Assembly: GCA_030650265.1 (NCBI GenBank)
Contig: JAUSEJ010000431.1
Span: 1-6,478 of the forward strand
Source: Dehalococcoidia bacterium
Lineage (GTDB): Bacteria > Chloroflexota > Dehalococcoidia > JACPQF01
DNA: 6,478 nt
Direction of reading: 5' to 3'
Position 1 is the stretch's first letter. Each line of letters opens with the position of its first letter. Positions 5,138-6,478 of the stretch are shown piece after piece. The notes under the pieces were generated by a model. That model was not told where the DNA came from. It did no database searches and saw only the letters and a list, made by a program, of their open reading frames with translations. The translations under genes and the position numbers were made by a program.

Positions 5138-6478
5138 TCAGTGTTCGTGTTTGGTGGAGCAGGTCCCATCATGGCAGGTCCCGTTCCCGTGCTCCGTCGC
5201 GGAGTCGGACGTTGGCTTCTTGCCGTTTCCCGCCAGCAGGCGCATGCCGTTGAGCGTCACGATCAGGGAGCTGCCGGTATCGGCCGCTACGGCCAGCCAG
5301 AGGGTCAGCCAGCCGGGGAAGACGAGGGAGATCACTATGACCTTGACCAGCAGGGCGAAGGCCACGTTCTGAAATATGGTCGACCGGGTGCGGCGGCTCA
5401 GGGCCACCAGGAACGGAAGATGTTCCAGGTCGTCGGACATTAGCGCCACGTCGGCGGTCTCCAGGGCCACGTCTACGCCGGCCGCGCCCATGGCTATTCC
5501 TACCGTGGCCGCGGTCATGGCCGGGGCGTCGTTGACGCCATCACCCACCATGGCTACCTGGCCGTAGCGGGCCCGCAGGGTCTTGACCTCGTCCACCTTA
5601 TCCTGGGGCAGTAGCTCCGCCCGATAGCTCATTCCCAGCCCTTCGGCGATCGCCCGAGCGGTGGCAGTGTTGTCGCCGGACAGCATAACCACTTCCTCGA
5701 TCCCCTGGCGGCGCAGGCTTTCTATAGCGCGCCGGGCCGAGGGCCGGACCATGTCGGACAAAGCCATAGCTCCCACCAGTTGGTCGCCGTCACCGACCAG
5801 GACGGCCGTCTTGCCTCCGTTCTGAATGGCGTCCACGGCCTCCCGCGCCTGGGGTGTCGCCTTGAATCCACGCTCCTGGAAGAAGCGCAGGCTTCCCATT
5901 ATCAGCAGGCGTCCGTCGACCCTGGCCTGGGCTCCCAGGCCGGGCAGGGACTGAAAGTCTTGGGCCGGGACCGGGGTCACGCCTTCATGCCTGGCCTTGC
6001 GCAAGATCGCCTGGGCCAGTGGATGCTCCGAATGGTACTCGATGCCGGCCGCCGTGGCCAGCACTTCCCTCGGGGTCTGTCCATTGAAGGGCAACACGTC
6101 TGTCACTTCAAGCCGGCCTACGGTGAGAGTGCCCGTCTTGTCGAAGGCGATCGCCCGGAGGGTCCCGGCCTGCTCGAGGTGGGCGCCTCCCTTGATCAAA
6201 ATGCCTCTGCGGGCGGCCGCCCCGATGGCCGAGACGATGGAGACCGGGGTCGAGATCACCAGCGCGCAGGGACAGGCGGTGAGAAGCAGCGCCAGAGCCC
6301 GATATATCCAGGGCCCGAACGGCTGTGAGAATACCAGCGGCGGCGCCAGGGCGATGAGCCCCGCCAGGCCGATGACCGACGGTGTGTAGTAGCGTGAGAA
6401 CCGGTCCATCAGTCGCTGCGAAGGAGCCCGCTGGGCCTGCGCCTCCTCTACCAGGTGAATGACCTTCGACAGAGTGGT
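5138..6478 (-). CDS. cadA: Zn/Cd/Pb-exporting P1B-2 ATPase, C-terminal two thirds (5' end outside window)
   Basis: The frame is open from the right edge to a TGA at 5138-5140 and gives 446 residues of a protein usually of 600-750. The start, any N-terminal metal-binding domain and the first membrane helices are outside the window. Numbering from the methionine at 6407-6409 (residue 24 of the visible part): the transport-site CPC is at 46-48, the phosphorylated aspartate in DKTGTLT is D90, the HP motif of the nucleotide domain is at 129-130, SGDN is at 244-247 and GDGVNDAP at 289-296. The last membrane helices carry N348-x7-K356 and D377-T-G-x7-N387, the signature of the P1B-2 (Zn2+/Cd2+/Pb2+) group rather than the copper or cobalt groups. 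It is an inner-membrane pump that uses ATP to expel these metals. The tail after the last helix is rich in Cys and His. The DNA is much more GC-rich than the genes to its left. The choice between cadA and zntA is a matter of naming. Confidence 0.93.
   Translation of the reverse strand, partial: TTLSKVIHLVEEAQAQRAPSQRLMDRFSRYYTPSVIGLAGLIALAPPLVFSQPFGPWIYRALALLLTACPCALVISTPVSIVSAIGAAARRGILIKGGAHLEQAGTLRAIAFDKTGTLTVGRLEVTDVLPFNGQTPREVLATAAGIEYHSEHPLAQAILRKARHEGVTPVPAQDFQSLPGLGAQARVDGRLLIMGSLRFFQERGFKATPQAREAVDAIQNGGKTAVLVGDGDQLVGAMALSDMVRPSARRAIESLRRQGIEEVVMLSGDNTATARAIAEGLGMSYRAELLPQDKVDEVKTLRARYGQVAMVGDGVNDAPAMTAATVGIAMGAAGVDVALETADVALMSDDLEHLPFLVALSRRTRSTIFQNVAFALLVKVIVISLVFPGWLTLWLAVAADTGSSLIVTLNGMRLLAGNGKKPTSDSATEHGNGTCHDGTCSTKHEH

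Noticed and set aside
4844..5443. Plus-strand open frame of 199 codons
   Set aside because: It runs opposite the integrase remnant and the ATPase, both of which have clear family motifs; it is a GC-driven shadow.
1..6478. CRISPR array, tRNA or rRNA gene, complete insertion sequence
   Set aside because: I saw no regularly spaced repeats, no tRNA-like cloverleaf or rRNA stretch, and no transposase with terminal repeats.

Overview
The window looks like an accessory (genomic-island) segment of a bacterial chromosome or plasmid. It holds part of a defence region, the remnant of a site-specific recombinase, and the 3' part of a metal-efflux gene. The sequence alone does not identify the species. 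The start codons, Shine-Dalgarno sites and a consensus sigma-70-type promoter are bacterial. Base composition is patchy: 60-base samples counted by hand give about 72% G+C in the efflux gene (5461-5520), about 53% in the unknown gene (661-720) and about 45% in the restriction-modification gene (3181-3240). This fits pieces of different origin.

Layout from left to right. (1) 2-268, plus strand: the last 88 codons of a gene that begins outside the window, with a winged-helix-like stretch near its C-terminus. (2) 361-1572, plus strand: an intact 403-residue protein I do not recognise. Its central part resembles a PD-(D/E)XK nuclease core, but the usual lysine is absent. (3) 1573-1780: the gap between converging genes, with two perfect inverted repeats but no clear terminator. 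(4) 1781-4341, minus strand: a large fused restriction-modification gene in the order nuclease, N6-adenine methylase, target-recognition domain. It is broken near 2990 by what looks like an internal deletion that also shifts the frame. (5) 4342-4618: its leader and a good promoter (-35 TAGACA, 17 bases, -10 TATAAT on the minus strand), with a 12-base palindrome just upstream. (6) 4619-5008, minus strand: the 3' part of a tyrosine recombinase gene that has lost its 5' end. (7) 5009-5137: a gap with no convincing gene. (8) 5138-6478, minus strand: the C-terminal two thirds of a Zn/Cd/Pb-exporting P1B-2 ATPase, which runs off the right edge.

Functionally, the left part reads as a defence cluster: a broken single-chain restriction-modification enzyme facing a possible nuclease-like protein and the tail of another gene. 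The truncated recombinase lies between this cluster and the GC-rich metal-resistance gene, so it probably marks an old island boundary. The most informative observations are the in-gene deletion in the restriction-modification enzyme, the unrecognised 403-residue protein, and the Cys/His-rich tail of the ATPase.
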